This document shows positions 1 to 7,874 of a stretch of DNA of 18,309 nucleotides, piece by piece (the first letter of the stretch is position 1; every line of letters starts with the position of its first letter). The stretch comes from Bacteroidetes bacterium ADurb.Bin302. GTDB lineage: Bacteria > Bacteroidota > Bacteroidia > Bacteroidales > Paludibacteraceae. A model generated the notes under the pieces. That model was not told the DNA's origin. It ran no database searches and saw only the letters and a list, made by a program, of their open reading frames with translations. Location: NCBI GenBank assembly GCA_002069025.1, contig MWBK01000136.1, positions 1-18,309 of the forward strand. The letters run 5' to 3'. The position numbers were made by a program, and so were the translations under genes.

Positions 1-438
1 TTTGATTCAATATTAAGTTGGGATACATATATTCCTATTATTTCATCAATCTATGGAAATCACGTTAGTTTATTCTGCTTATTAATGTGTGTTACAAACG
101 TTTTTTACACATACATTAACATGAAAGATCAGCCGACTAATCAGCAGATGCCTATGATGAAATGGATGATGTATTTAATGCCGATAATGTTCTTATTTAT
201 ATTTAATGATTACGCTGCAGGTTTAAGTTATTACTATTTATTATCATTGTTAATTACTATTGGTCAAACATTCTTATTCCGTTTATTTGTAAATGACGAA
301 AAACTTTTGGCTAAACTTAATGAAAACAAGAAAAAGCCACAGAAGAAATCTAAATTCATGGATCGCTTAGAGCAGATGCAGAAGCAACAACTAGAAATGC
401 AAAAACAAAAAACTCAACAGGGTAATAAGCGGAGATAG
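1..438 (+). CDS. yidC: Membrane protein insertase YidC, C-terminal part (5' end outside window)
   Basis: The reading frame is open from base 1 and gives the last 145 residues before a TAG stop, so the first in-frame ATG at 85 is internal. YidC sits in the inner membrane and inserts and folds membrane proteins, alone or with SecYEG. The visible part has the family's C-terminal membrane helices: a hydrophobic stretch around the ATG at 85, the segment MMYLMPIMFLFIFNDYAAG, and the helix YYYLLSLLITIGQTFLFRLF. A strongly basic, glutamine- and lysine-rich cytoplasmic tail of about 45 residues follows, as is usual for YidC and thought to contact the ribosome. The N-terminal periplasmic domain lies off the window. 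A clear terminator follows 12 bases after the stop, so it does not appear to be co-transcribed with grpE. Confidence 0.92.
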   Translation, partial: FDSILSWDTYIPIISSIYGNHVSLFCLLMCVTNVFYTYINMKDQPTNQQMPMMKWMMYLMPIMFLFIFNDYAAGLSYYYLLSLLITIGQTFLFRLFVNDEKLLAKLNENKKKPQKKSKFMDRLEQMQKQQLEMQKQKTQQGNKRR

Positions 439-450
439 TCAAAATATAAA

Positions 451-480
451 AAAAAAGATGCTCGGCAGGGCATCTTTTTT
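451..480 (+). terminator. Intrinsic terminator after yidC
   Basis: An 11-bp perfect stem (AAAAAAGATGC at 451-461 with GCATCTTTTTT at 470-480) closes an 8-nt loop. The 3' arm ends in a run of six T, giving the U-tract of a rho-independent terminator. It separates yidC from grpE. Confidence 0.85.
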
Positions 481-527
481 ATTGTCAAATTGGCAGTAAA
501 TTATTTATTTATTGCGATGAAATTATT

Positions 528-543
528 TGGCAAGCATTTTGCA
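528..543 (+). promoter_or_regulatory. Sigma-54-like -24/-12 motif upstream of grpE (candidate)
   Basis: The 16-mer TGGCAAGCATTTTGCA matches the sigma-54 consensus TGGCACG-N4-TTGCA at every fixed position but one (C to A), with GG and GC correctly ten bases apart. Initiation would fall near 554, leaving a leader of about 19 nt before the grpE ATG. A housekeeping-type promoter overlaps it (538-570), so the two readings compete. No enhancer-binding site is obvious between the yidC terminator and this motif, apart from a weak dyad at 483-495 (TGTCA-N3-TGGCA). Confidence 0.4.
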
Positions 544-570
544 GATATAAAACAAGTTAAACTATAATTG
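538..570 (+). promoter_or_regulatory. Bacteroidota-type -33/-7 promoter of grpE (candidate)
   Basis: TTTG at 538-541 and TATAATTG at 563-570 are separated by 21 nt. The Bacteroidota primary-sigma consensus is TTTG, 19-21 nt, TAnnTTTG, so the -7 box has one mismatch. If used, transcription would start at about 573, at the grpE start codon itself, giving a nearly leaderless mRNA. Confidence 0.4.
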
Positions 571-572
571 AT

Positions 573-1130
573 ATGAGCAAGCATACAGAAAAAAAAGATG
601 AAAAGGCTACAAAAATTGTAGACTCTGAAGTTACACAAGAAACACAAGCGGAAACTATCGAGAATGTTGAATCTGCATCAAAATCAGAAGAAAATGATGA
701 TTTTGAAAGTAAGTACATGCAACTTAATGACTTTCATTTACGTTTGATGGCTGATTTTGATAATTATAAAAAGAAAACTCTTAAGGAGAAATCCGATTTA
801 ATCAAATATAACGGAGAGAAAATTTTTGTTAACATGTTGCCTATAATTGATGATTTTGAACGCGCTATAGACCATTTACCTGAAGAAGATAATCCTATTA
901 AAGAAGGCATTATTCTAATACATAGTAAGTTTATTGGATTTTTAAATCAGAACGGAGTTAAAGAGATTAAAACAAAAGACGAAAAATTTGATACAGATTT
1001 TCACGAAGCTGTAACTCTATTCCCTTCAGGAGATGAAAAAATGAAAGGTAAAATTATTGATTGCGTACAAAAAGGATATACTTTTCATGATAAGGTTATT
1101 CGTTATGCTAAAGTAGTTGTAGCTGATTAA
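573..1130 (+). CDS. grpE: Nucleotide exchange factor GrpE
   Basis: GrpE is the cytoplasmic homodimeric exchange factor that releases ADP from DnaK and so resets the chaperone cycle. The 185-residue protein has the usual order: an acidic, low-complexity N-terminal tail (residues 1-42), a long helix that dimerises (about 43-90, containing [12 protein letters not shown]), a helical bundle, and a C-terminal beta domain (about 128-185) ending in the family signature ([16 protein letters not shown], residues 168-183). Length is typical. The ATG at 573 is the only one that preserves the acidic tail; the next in-frame Met is residue 49. It lies 11 bases before dnaJ and is clearly co-transcribed with it. 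dnaK is not in the window, so the DnaK partner is encoded elsewhere. Confidence 0.96.
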   Translation: MSKHTEKKDEKATKIVDSEVTQETQAETIENVESASKSEENDDFESKYMQLNDFHLRLMADFDNYKKKTLKEKSDLIKYNGEKIFVNMLPIIDDFERAIDHLPEEDNPIKEGIILIHSKFIGFLNQNGVKEIKTKDEKFDTDFHEAVTLFPSGDEKMKGKIIDCVQKGYTFHDKVIRYAKVVVAD

Positions 1131-1141
1131 GTAATACAAAT

Positions 1142-2275
1142 ATGAAAAAAAGAGATTACTACGAAGTACTAGGGATTGCAAAGACTGCAACGGAAGATGA
1201 AATTAAAAAAGCTTACCGTAAAAAAGCTATAGAGTTTCACCCAGATAAAAATCCGGGCAATAAAGAAGCCGAAGAAAAATTCAAAGAGGCTGCAGAAGCA
1301 TATGATGTTTTGGGTAATCCTCAAAAACGTCAACGTTATGATCAATTTGGACATGCAGGAGTTAATGGGTCAGCAGGAGATGGTGGCTTTGGAAACTTTG
1401 CAGGTGGAATGTCTATGGAAGATATATTCTCACAATTCGGAGATATTTTCGGTGGACATTTTGGATTTGGTGGAGGAGGCCGCAGCAGTAGATCCGGTCA
1501 TACTGTAAACAGAGGCTCAAACTTAAGGGTTAAAGTAAAATTAAGTCTTAAAGAAATATCAACAGGTGTTGAAAAGAAAATTAAGGTAAAGAAATATGTT
1601 CCTTGTTCTGAATGTGGAGGAAGCGGTGCAGCTAGTCCTAGCGATGTAAAAACATGTACAACATGTAATGGCAGCGGACGAGTTGTAAGAACCGTAAATT
1701 CAATGTTTGGAGCCATGCAAACTGCTACAGTGTGTCCAACATGTGGTGGTGATGGTAAGACTATTACAAAACGTTGTACTAAGTGTGGTGGCGAAGGTGT
1801 TGTTCTGGATGAAGAAATTATTAGTATCAACATACCTGCAGGTGTACAAGAAGGTATGCAACTTTCAATGCAAGGTAAAGGTAATGCTGCAAGACGTGGT
1901 GGTGTACCCGGTGATTTGCTGATTTTGATTGAAGAAGAGCATGGAGGAGAACTAATACGTGATGATGATGACTTAATATATAACCTAATGCTAACATTAC
2001 CTACAGCTATTCTTGGTGGAACTGTAGAAATTCCAACATTAGGAAATCCTGTTAAGGTAAAAATTGATCCCGGTACACAAGCCGGTAAAATTTTGCGCTT
2101 ACGTGGCAAAGGTCTACCAAATGTAAATCGTTACGGAACAGGAGATTTGTTAGTTAACATAGGAGTTTATATACCGGAAAAATTAAGCAAGGAAGAACGT
2201 GAATTCTTTGAAAAAAAACAAAATTCAACATCATACATACCAAGTAATAGTGCAAAAAACAACTATTTTAAATGA
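1142..2275 (+). CDS. dnaJ: Chaperone protein DnaJ (class A Hsp40)
   Basis: DnaJ delivers unfolded proteins to DnaK and stimulates its ATPase; it acts in the cytoplasm. All class A parts are visible in 377 residues. The J-domain (1-70) has the essential HPD at 33-35. A Gly/Phe-rich linker covers about 71-118. The zinc-binding domain carries four CxxCxGxG repeats (CSECGGSG 155-162, CTTCNGSG 172-179, CPTCGGDG 198-205, CTKCGGEG 212-219). The C-terminal substrate-binding domains contain [19 protein letters not shown]. The final ~15 residues are polar and non-conserved. It sits 11 bases after grpE, and its TGA overlaps the ATG of mnmA by 4 bp, so translation of the two is probably coupled. Confidence 0.97.
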   Translation: MKKRDYYEVLGIAKTATEDEIKKAYRKKAIEFHPDKNPGNKEAEEKFKEAAEAYDVLGNPQKRQRYDQFGHAGVNGSAGDGGFGNFAGGMSMEDIFSQFGDIFGGHFGFGGGGRSSRSGHTVNRGSNLRVKVKLSLKEISTGVEKKIKVKKYVPCSECGGSGAASPSDVKTCTTCNGSGRVVRTVNSMFGAMQTATVCPTCGGDGKTITKRCTKCGGEGVVLDEEIISINIPAGVQEGMQLSMQGKGNAARRGGVPGDLLILIEEEHGGELIRDDDDLIYNLMLTLPTAILGGTVEIPTLGNPVKVKIDPGTQAGKILRLRGKGLPNVNRYGTGDLLVNIGVYIPEKLSKEEREFFEKKQNSTSYIPSNSAKNNYFK

Positions 2276-3360
2276 ACATAGCTGCATTAGTATCAGGAGG
2301 TGTTGATAGTTCGGTCGTTGTACACCAATTAAAGGAACAGGGATACGAACCTACTATTTTTTATATCCGAATAGGAATGGAGGACAAAAATGGTTATATG
2401 GGTTGTTCCGCCGAAGAAGATATTGAAATATGTAGAGTAATTGCTAAAAAATATGGTCTTAAAATGGAAATAGTATCACTGCAAGAAGAGTATTGGAGTA
2501 CAGTGGTAGCTTATACATTAGATTCCGTTAAAAAAGGCCTTACACCAAATCCTGATGTTATGTGTAACAGACTAATAAAGTTTGGCGCATTCATTGATAA
2601 ATACGGAAAAGATTTTGACAAAATTGCAACGGGTCATTATGCTCGCACAATTTTTGAAAATAATAAATACTACCTTGGAACTGCTGTAGATGCTCTAAAA
2701 GATCAAACTGATTTTTTAGCTCAAATCAATTATGATCAATTATCTAAAATAATATTTCCAATAGGCGATTTACCTAAATCACAAGTGCGAATAATAGCAT
2801 CTCAAAACGGACTTCCTAGTGCTTCGCGAAAAGATAGTCAAGGAATATGCTTTTTAGGTAAAATCAACTATAACGACTTTATAAAGAAGTATATTGGTAC
2901 TAAAACAGGCAAAATAGTTGAATTGGAAACAGGTAAAATAATAGGAGAGCATCAAGGATTCTGGTTTCATACAATTGGTCAGCGTAAAGGATTAAGATTA
3001 GGAGGTGGACCTTGGTACGTTGTAGGTAAAAACGCTAACGAAAATATTGTTTATGTATCGAATGGATATGATGTGTCTACACAGTATGGAACAACAATTC
3101 CATTAGGTGGTTTCCATTTTATAACAGAAGATCCATGGGGTGATTTTTCAGGAACTAAAAGAATTGCTTTTAAAATAAGACACACACCCGATTTTACATT
3201 AGGTAATTTGACAAAAACAGCTGCAGATAGTTATGTTATTGAATCAGATGATAAAGTTCAAGGAATAGCTCCAGGTCAATTTGGTGTATTGTATGATACT
3301 GATTGCAGAATATGTATAGGAAGTGGAGCTATACATGGGGAGATGATAAATAATATATAA
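2272..3360 (+). CDS. mnmA: tRNA-specific 2-thiouridylase MnmA
   Basis: MnmA adenylates the C2 of wobble uridine 34 in Lys, Glu and Gln tRNAs and replaces its oxygen with sulfur delivered by a persulfide relay. The 362-residue protein begins with the PP-loop SGGVDSS (residues 8-14). The two cysteines of the family's catalytic pair are in place: Cys98 in [13 protein letters not shown] and Cys193 in [15 protein letters not shown] (121-125) and HTIGQRKGL (233-241) are also family motifs. The C-terminal beta-barrel ends with [11 protein letters not shown]. Length is normal. The start overlaps the dnaJ stop (ATGA), which places a tRNA-modification enzyme in a co-chaperone operon. Bacteroidota may have more than one MnmA paralogue, so exact tRNA specificity is not certain. 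A hairpin terminator follows 15 bases after the stop. Confidence 0.93.
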   Translation: MNIAALVSGGVDSSVVVHQLKEQGYEPTIFYIRIGMEDKNGYMGCSAEEDIEICRVIAKKYGLKMEIVSLQEEYWSTVVAYTLDSVKKGLTPNPDVMCNRLIKFGAFIDKYGKDFDKIATGHYARTIFENNKYYLGTAVDALKDQTDFLAQINYDQLSKIIFPIGDLPKSQVRIIASQNGLPSASRKDSQGICFLGKINYNDFIKKYIGTKTGKIVELETGKIIGEHQGFWFHTIGQRKGLRLGGGPWYVVGKNANENIVYVSNGYDVSTQYGTTIPLGGFHFITEDPWGDFSGTKRIAFKIRHTPDFTLGNLTKTAADSYVIESDDKVQGIAPGQFGVLYDTDCRICIGSGAIHGEMINNI

Positions 3361-3375
3361 TAGATATAAGAACAA

Positions 3376-3411
3376 AAAAATAACGCATACTATTAAATAT
3401 GCGTTATTTTT
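3376..3411. terminator. Bidirectional terminator between mnmA and the oxidoreductase operon
   Basis: A perfect 14-bp stem (3376-3389 with 3398-3411) closes an 8-nt loop. It has a GC core (AACGCATA/TATGCGTT) and is flanked by A-runs on the left and T-runs on the right, so either strand gives a U-tract. It sits between the convergent stops at 3360 and 3428 and can serve both operons. Confidence 0.85.
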
Positions 3412-3427
3412 ATTTTATGCAGTTAAC

Positions 3428-3970
3428 TTACTTCTTAACTATAAGTTCCATTCCTTTTTTGATGGCAGCTTCATTAGCAGGTAATAAGTGGTGATGACGT
3501 TCAGGTAATGATTTTTTTAATCCCAACATTACATATTCAATGTCAACAACCTGACGAATCTTCAATAAACCGCCTAAAATAAACATATTAAACGATTTAT
3601 GTGCATTCATAGCAATTGATGTGTCCATTGCTTCTGTTGCATAGATATTGATATCAGAACGAGTAGGAGCTTTAGTAATGCCATAAGGATCGTAAATTAA
3701 TATTCCTCCCGGCTTTACTTTCGATTCAAATTTATCAAGTGATTGCTGATTTAAAATAATAGCTACATCATAAGTGTTAAGAATAGGAGAACTTATACGT
3801 TCATCACTAATAATAACTGTAACATTAGCTGTTCCACCACGTTGTTCAGGGCCATATGAAGGCAACCAGCTTACTTCTTTGCCTTGCATCAATCCTGAGT
3901 AAGCTAAAATCTTACCCATTGAAAGGACGCCTTGTCCGCCAAAACCGGCTATAATAATTTCTGTTTTCAT
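3428..3970 (-). CDS. 2-oxoacid:ferredoxin oxidoreductase, gamma subunit
   Basis: This is the gamma subunit of a CoA-dependent 2-oxoacid:ferredoxin oxidoreductase, the small domain associated with CoA handling in this enzyme family. The 180-residue protein starts with the characteristic glycine-rich segment IIIAGFGGQGVLSMGKILA (GFGGQG at 9-14), followed by WLPSYGPEQRGGTANVTV, a hallmark of the gamma domain. Length is normal. It is the last gene of a four-gene operon and starts 1 base after the beta-subunit stop, which implies tight co-expression. The equivalent subunit is called KorC or VorC/IorB-like in different systems. The family is clear, but whether the substrate is 2-oxoglutarate or branched-chain 2-oxoacids cannot be settled from sequence alone, so no symbol is given. 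Confidence 0.9.
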   Translation of the reverse strand: MKTEIIIAGFGGQGVLSMGKILAYSGLMQGKEVSWLPSYGPEQRGGTANVTVIISDERISSPILNTYDVAIILNQQSLDKFESKVKPGGILIYDPYGITKAPTRSDINIYATEAMDTSIAMNAHKSFNMFILGGLLKIRQVVDIEYVMLGLKKSLPERHHHLLPANEAAIKKGMELIVKK

Positions 3971-3971
3971 G

Positions 3972-4739
3972 TCATTTATCTTTTAAGTCACCTATGGGAT
4001 ATGCTTTAAACATATTCTCAACCATCCAATCATTTGATTCTGTTGGACTCATCTTCCAACCCGAACTACATGTTGAAACAATTTCTACAAATGAAGAACC
4101 TTTCTTTTCCGGTGACAATGAATTTTCGAAAGCTTTACGAATAGCTTTTTTAGCTTTACGCACTGCTGCTGCAGTATGAACACTTTGACGTGTTACATAG
4201 CGAGCGCCTTCTAATTGTGCAATAAGATTTGTAATAGGTAAATTATAACCATTTAATGTTACATCACGACCATAAGGACATGTAGATGTTTTCATACCTT
4301 CAAGGGTAGTTGGTGCCATCTGTCCACCGGTCATTCCATATATTGCGTTGTTTATAAAGATGACTGCAATATTTTCGCCACGATTACAAGCATGGATTGT
4401 TTCTGCTGTACCAATTGCAGCTAAATCACCATCACCTTGATATGTAAATACGCAACGATCAGGAAGTAAACGTTTAATTGCTGTTGCAATTGCAGGTGCA
4501 CGTCCGTGTGCAGCTTCTTGCCAATCAATATCGATGTAATTATATGCAAAAACAGCGCATCCTACAGGTGAAATTCCTATAGCTTTGTCAACAATGCCCA
4601 TTTCTTCAATTACTTCTGCAATAAGCTTATGAACTACACCATGGCTACAACCCGGGCAGTAGTGCATAGTATTGTCATTCATAATCGAAGGTTTGGCATA
4701 TACCAAGTTTTCAGGTTTTATAATATCTTGAGTTGTCAT
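3972..4739 (-). CDS. 2-oxoacid:ferredoxin oxidoreductase, beta (TPP-binding) subunit
   Basis: The beta subunit binds thiamine pyrophosphate and performs oxidative decarboxylation of the 2-oxoacid. In 255 residues it shows HYCPGCSHG (CPGC at 28-31), the substrate-site segment AAHGRAPAIATAIKR (76-90) and the TPP/Mg motif that starts GDGD at 102-105 and ends about NN at 130-131, followed by YGMTGGQMAPTT. These features are specific to the Kor/Vor branch rather than the large fused pyruvate:ferredoxin oxidoreductase. The N-terminal CPGC is a frequent feature of these beta subunits. It lies 7 bases after the alpha gene and 1 base before gamma. Bacteroidales relatives are usually annotated as part of a 3-methyl-2-oxobutanoate (Vor) or 2-oxoglutarate (Kor) complex; I cannot choose firmly. 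Confidence 0.92.
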   Translation of the reverse strand: MTTQDIIKPENLVYAKPSIMNDNTMHYCPGCSHGVVHKLIAEVIEEMGIVDKAIGISPVGCAVFAYNYIDIDWQEAAHGRAPAIATAIKRLLPDRCVFTYQGDGDLAAIGTAETIHACNRGENIAVIFINNAIYGMTGGQMAPTTLEGMKTSTCPYGRDVTLNGYNLPITNLIAQLEGARYVTRQSVHTAAAVRKAKKAIRKAFENSLSPEKKGSSFVEIVSTCSSGWKMSPTESNDWMVENMFKAYPIGDLKDK

Positions 4740-4746
4740 GATTCTG

Positions 4747-5829
4747 TTATTTTACAATCTGTTTTTTCAATGCTTCAACTACTTCTTCAGGAGTGGGAAC
4801 TATACCACCTGTTCTACCAAAATGTTCAACAGGAACTTTACCCTCTACAGCTAAACGAATGTCTTCAACCATTTGACCTGCATTTAATTCAACAGATAAA
4901 ATACCTTTAATATGAGATAGTTGATTTTTAATCTGCTTAGTAGGGAATGGGAATAAAGTTATTGGACGTAATAATCCGACTTTCAAACCTTCAGCACGAG
5001 CTAATTCAACAGCTTTTTGACATATACGAGCAGATGAACCAAATGCCATAAACAAATATTCGGCATCTTTCATTTCAGTTTCCTCGAAACGAACTTCGTT
5101 CTCTTCAATTTTACGATACTTCTCTTGCAACGATACGTTTATAGCTTCCATACGTGCAGGATCTAATTCCAAAGACGTGATAACGTTAGGTTTGCGATTA
5201 GCAGGTTTACCAAGTGATGCCCAAGGGCATTGTTTTCTTATTTCTTCCTCTGTTCTACGAGGAGTATATGGAGGTAAAACAACTTTTTCCATCATCTGAC
5301 CGATCAAGCCGTCTGATAGTATCATACATACTATATTGTATTTGAATGCCAATTCAAATCCAAGTACTGTAAAATCAGCCATTTCTTGTACAGACGAAGG
5401 TGCCAATGTAATCTGACGATAATCACCATGTCCACCGCCTTTTACTGTTTGAAAATAGTCTGCTTGGCTTGGTTGAATAGTACCTAATCCAGGACCTCCA
5501 CGCATAACATTAACAACTAATGCCGGAACATTAGCTCCTGCTAAATAGGACATACCTTCTTGCATCAAACTAAAACCGGGGCTGGATGAAGATGTCATTA
5601 CTTTTTTACCACATCCGGCACCGCCATAAACCATATTTATTGATGATACTTCACTTTCTGCCTGTAAAACTACCATTCCTGTTGTTTCCCACGGCTTAAG
5701 TAGCATCAAAGTTTCTAAAATTTCTGACTGAGGAGTAATAGGATAGCCAAAATAACCATCACAACCACAACGAATTGCAGCCTCGGCTATGGCTTCATTA
5801 CCCTTCATTAGTCTTACTTCTTCACTCAT
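4747..5829 (-). CDS. vorB: 2-oxoacid:ferredoxin oxidoreductase, alpha subunit (VorB/KorA type)
   Basis: This is the alpha subunit of the four-subunit complex that catalyses 2-oxoacid + CoA + oxidised ferredoxin to acyl-CoA + CO2 + reduced ferredoxin. It has the pyrimidine-binding domain motif GYFGYPITPQSE near the N terminus, then VLQAESEVSSINMVYGGAGC and RGGPGLGTIQPSQADYFQ, all typical of the family; the C-terminal third (from about residue 255) is the transketolase C-terminal-like domain. Length (360 aa) is normal. I prefer the Met whose codon ends at 5829 (MSEEVRLMKGNEA), because homologues start this way and it falls 1 base after the ferredoxin stop. An ATG three codons earlier (5838) would overlap that gene by 8 bp. 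The sequence resembles proteins annotated as VorB in Bacteroides. Substrate preference is an inference. Confidence 0.92.
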   Translation of the reverse strand: MSEEVRLMKGNEAIAEAAIRCGCDGYFGYPITPQSEILETLMLLKPWETTGMVVLQAESEVSSINMVYGGAGCGKKVMTSSSSPGFSLMQEGMSYLAGANVPALVVNVMRGGPGLGTIQPSQADYFQTVKGGGHGDYRQITLAPSSVQEMADFTVLGFELAFKYNIVCMILSDGLIGQMMEKVVLPPYTPRRTEEEIRKQCPWASLGKPANRKPNVITSLELDPARMEAINVSLQEKYRKIEENEVRFEETEMKDAEYLFMAFGSSARICQKAVELARAEGLKVGLLRPITLFPFPTKQIKNQLSHIKGILSVELNAGQMVEDIRLAVEGKVPVEHFGRTGGIVPTPEEVVEALKKQIVK

Positions 5830-5830
5830 A

Positions 5831-6058
5831 TTAATCAATTTTTATTTTATATACTGTAATGCACCCATCCGGGCATACAATACCACAACTCGCACAACCA
5901 ATGCAGGCATCTTCATTTTCCATGTATGCATAGTTGTACCCTTTAGCGTTTACTTGCTTCGACATAGCCAATACATTTGTTGGACAAGCAGTAATGCATA
6001 ATTCGCAACCCTTGCAACGATCGGTATTAACCAGTACAGCGCCTTTAATTTTTGCCAT
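5831..6058 (-). CDS. 2x[4Fe-4S] ferredoxin-type delta subunit of the oxidoreductase
   Basis: This 75-residue protein has two CxxCxxCxxxCP clusters: Cys15, 18, 21, 25 and Cys52, 55, 58, 62. It therefore binds two [4Fe-4S] clusters and carries electrons from the TPP subunit to external ferredoxin. The residues between the clusters (about 30-48) are longer than in minimal clostridial ferredoxins, as in KorD/VorD subunits. It is the first gene of the operon, immediately followed by the alpha subunit, and a Bacteroidota-type promoter lies about 24 bases upstream of its ATG. It could serve other enzymes too, but gene order argues for a dedicated subunit. Confidence 0.92.
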   Translation of the reverse strand: MAKIKGAVLVNTDRCKGCELCITACPTNVLAMSKQVNAKGYNYAYMENEDACIGCASCGIVCPDGCITVYKIKID

Positions 6059-6081
6059 AATAAGCTATTTTAAACAAGCTG

Positions 6082-6113
6082 CAAATTTAGTAATAATAGT
6101 TGTAAAAAAGAAA
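6082..6113 (-). promoter_or_regulatory. Candidate promoter of the oxidoreductase operon
   Basis: On the minus strand, TAAATTTG (6089 to 6082) matches the -7 consensus TAnnTTTG exactly. TTTC (6113 to 6110) lies 20 nt upstream in place of the -33 TTTG. Transcription would start near 6078, giving a leader of about 20 nt. Confidence 0.5.
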
Positions 6114-6125
6114 CTTAAAAAGTTA

Positions 6126-6152
6126 TTATTTGTTGCCTTTAGCAGCAAATAA
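6126..6152 (-). terminator. Possible weak terminator overlapping the stop of the small membrane-protein gene
   Basis: On the minus strand, TTATTTG (6152-6146) pairs with CAAATAA (6132-6126), with three more pairs inside after one mismatch. The stem includes the TAA stop at 6126-6128. A short TTTTT run follows a few bases downstream. The stem is AT-rich, so the terminator is weak at best. Confidence 0.35.
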
Positions 6153-6482
6153 CAAAGCTGTAGCAGCTATAGTAAAAGATGTGTAAACATTAGTGTTTAG
6201 TAAAATAGTAATGGATTTATCGTTTATAAACAGAGGATATAATTGGTAAAGTGATAATAAACACAAGCATAAGCCTGATATTATAGTAAGTGTCGATTTT
6301 TTAGAAAATCCTCCGAAAAACAATAAAATACCTGATAATATTGTTACTGCGTCAATAATGTAGTTAATATTTTTGTAGTCAAAAGACTTAAATACGTAAG
6401 TGTATTTTGAAATTAAGAACAACAGAACGCCAATACGTAGCATCCACAAAGAAAATGGCTCGATATTTTTAATTGGTTTCAT
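6126..6482 (-). CDS. Small four-helix integral membrane protein, function unknown
   Basis: I do not recognise this 118-residue protein. Hydrophobicity suggests four membrane helices: about 10-30, 39-59, 63-86 and 95-113, joined by short loops, with Lys residues at both ends (MKPIKNIEP and AAKGNK). There is no signal peptide and no cysteine, histidine or acidic motif to suggest a catalytic role. It begins 30 bases after the stop of the aminotransferase gene, with no separate promoter visible, so the two are probably one transcript. It is 67 bases ahead of the oxidoreductase operon, which has its own promoter candidate. The frame and membrane pattern look real, but no function is proposed. Confidence 0.65.
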   Translation of the reverse strand: MKPIKNIEPFSLWMLRIGVLLFLISKYTYVFKSFDYKNINYIIDAVTILSGILLFFGGFSKKSTLTIISGLCLCLLSLYQLYPLFINDKSITILLNTNVYTSFTIAATALLFAAKGNK

Positions 6483-6512
6483 TGTATGAATTTTATTTTT
6501 GTAATTATTGTA

Positions 6513-7823
6513 TTATTTATGATTAAAATTAAAAACTTTAAGTCGCTCTTCTATGTCATTGTATTGCGATTCATCAACAAATGAAGTGCAAATGCGAAGC
6601 CCTTCTTGATTACTACCTGTTGTATTTAAAGCTATTGCGCTAATGCCGTAAAATAGAAGCTCGTACATCAATTCTGTACCTTTTAAATTAGAATAAGCTA
6701 CGGTAAAATAAAATCCGTCTGCGATATCTTCTTCTAAATCTTTATCGTAAACAATGTGGAAGCCATTTTCTAAGAATAACTTCTTAAGAATTCGAGCTCG
6801 CTTACCATATATTTTTAATTGTGATATAAAATCAAATTTACCATCATTGGCAGCTTTCATCATGGCAGCCATTGCGTATTGGGTAGAGTGGGTTACTCCG
6901 GCTGACAAGCTATACAAAACTCTACTAATCAAAACATTACCAAATTCATCAACCCCATATCTTTTCTTTAAAGCTGTGTATTTTTTTGAATACAAATAGT
7001 CAGACATAGCGATTATGCCGATGCGTTGTCCGGCATAGCTGAATGCCTTTGAACCTGAAATAAGCAATATGTAATTTTTAGTATATTTTGCTACTGATGC
7101 CTGAAATGGAGCTTTAAACGGAGTTCCGATGTTCTTTCTAAAATCCATTGCAAAATAAGCCAAGTCTTCTATAACTATTGTGTCGTATTTTTCTGACAAT
7201 TCTCCAATTATTTTTAACTCTTTGTTGGTAAGGCATACCCAAGACGGATTATTGGGATTTGAATATACTATAGCCGCAATATTTCCGTGCGACAAATAAG
7301 ATTCTATTTTGTCTTTCATTTTGTCGCCTCTGTAATCATAAACGTCGAAAGATGCTATTTTGTACCCTAATACCTGTATTTGCATCTTTTGTACCGGGAA
7401 TCCCGGATCGATAAACAATATTGTATCTTTCTTTTCATCGCACTGACCTGCCATGAGAAAAGATGCATAAGCACCATTCATTGAACCTACAGCAGGCACA
7501 CAGCATTCAGGATTAATATCAACATCTATGAAGGCTTTTATAAAACGTGATGATTCGTTCTTAAGTTCAGGAATGCCTGAGAGTAGGGGGTATGTTGAAG
7601 CAACTCCATTTTTTAGAGCTTCTATCTCGGCTTCAACTCCTATTTCAGGAGCAGGAATGCCCGGTATGCCCATTTCCATTCTGGCAAAGCGTTTACCTGT
7701 CTGTTTTTCTATTTGCAATGCCATATTAACAATTTCGCGTATTGTAGCTTTACTAAAATCAGGTAAATGAAAACTATCTATTACAGATTTTACTATTGAA
7801 TAATCAAAAGGAGTTTGTTGCAT
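6513..7823 (-). CDS. PLP-dependent aminotransferase, class I/II fold
   Basis: This is a fold-type I aminotransferase that exchanges an amino group between an amino acid and a 2-oxoacid using PLP; the substrate is not evident. Counting from the chosen Met (436 residues), the motifs are SNPNNPS (188-194), the PLP-pyridine aspartate Asp220 in VIEDLAY, the Schiff-base lysine Lys259 in SGSKAFSYAGQR, the phosphate-binding Arg267, and a C-terminal GLRICTSF with the carboxylate-binding Arg. The reading frame extends 18 codons upstream to an ATG at 7877, but that segment (MHCLSKKICNLYSS...) is not aminotransferase-like and overlaps the promoter candidate, so the start at 7823 (MQQTPFDYS) is better. 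It lies upstream of a small membrane protein and the Vor-type operon, which consumes 2-oxoacids; a metabolic link is possible but unproven. Confidence 0.88.
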   Translation of the reverse strand: MQQTPFDYSIVKSVIDSFHLPDFSKATIREIVNMALQIEKQTGKRFARMEMGIPGIPAPEIGVEAEIEALKNGVASTYPLLSGIPELKNESSRFIKAFIDVDINPECCVPAVGSMNGAYASFLMAGQCDEKKDTILFIDPGFPVQKMQIQVLGYKIASFDVYDYRGDKMKDKIESYLSHGNIAAIVYSNPNNPSWVCLTNKELKIIGELSEKYDTIVIEDLAYFAMDFRKNIGTPFKAPFQASVAKYTKNYILLISGSKAFSYAGQRIGIIAMSDYLYSKKYTALKKRYGVDEFGNVLISRVLYSLSAGVTHSTQYAMAAMMKAANDGKFDFISQLKIYGKRARILKKLFLENGFHIVYDKDLEEDIADGFYFTVAYSNLKGTELMYELLFYGISAIALNTTGSNQEGLRICTSFVDESQYNDIEERLKVFNFNHK

Positions 7824-7874
7824 AATAATTATAATTGAACTATATAAATTGCATATTTTTTTACTTAGGCAGTG

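Noticed and set aside
1498..2109. 203-codon minus-strand open frame antisense to dnaJ
   Set aside because: It is the reverse of the cysteine/glycine-rich dnaJ coding sequence; it has no recognisable domain, and dnaJ explains the region fully.
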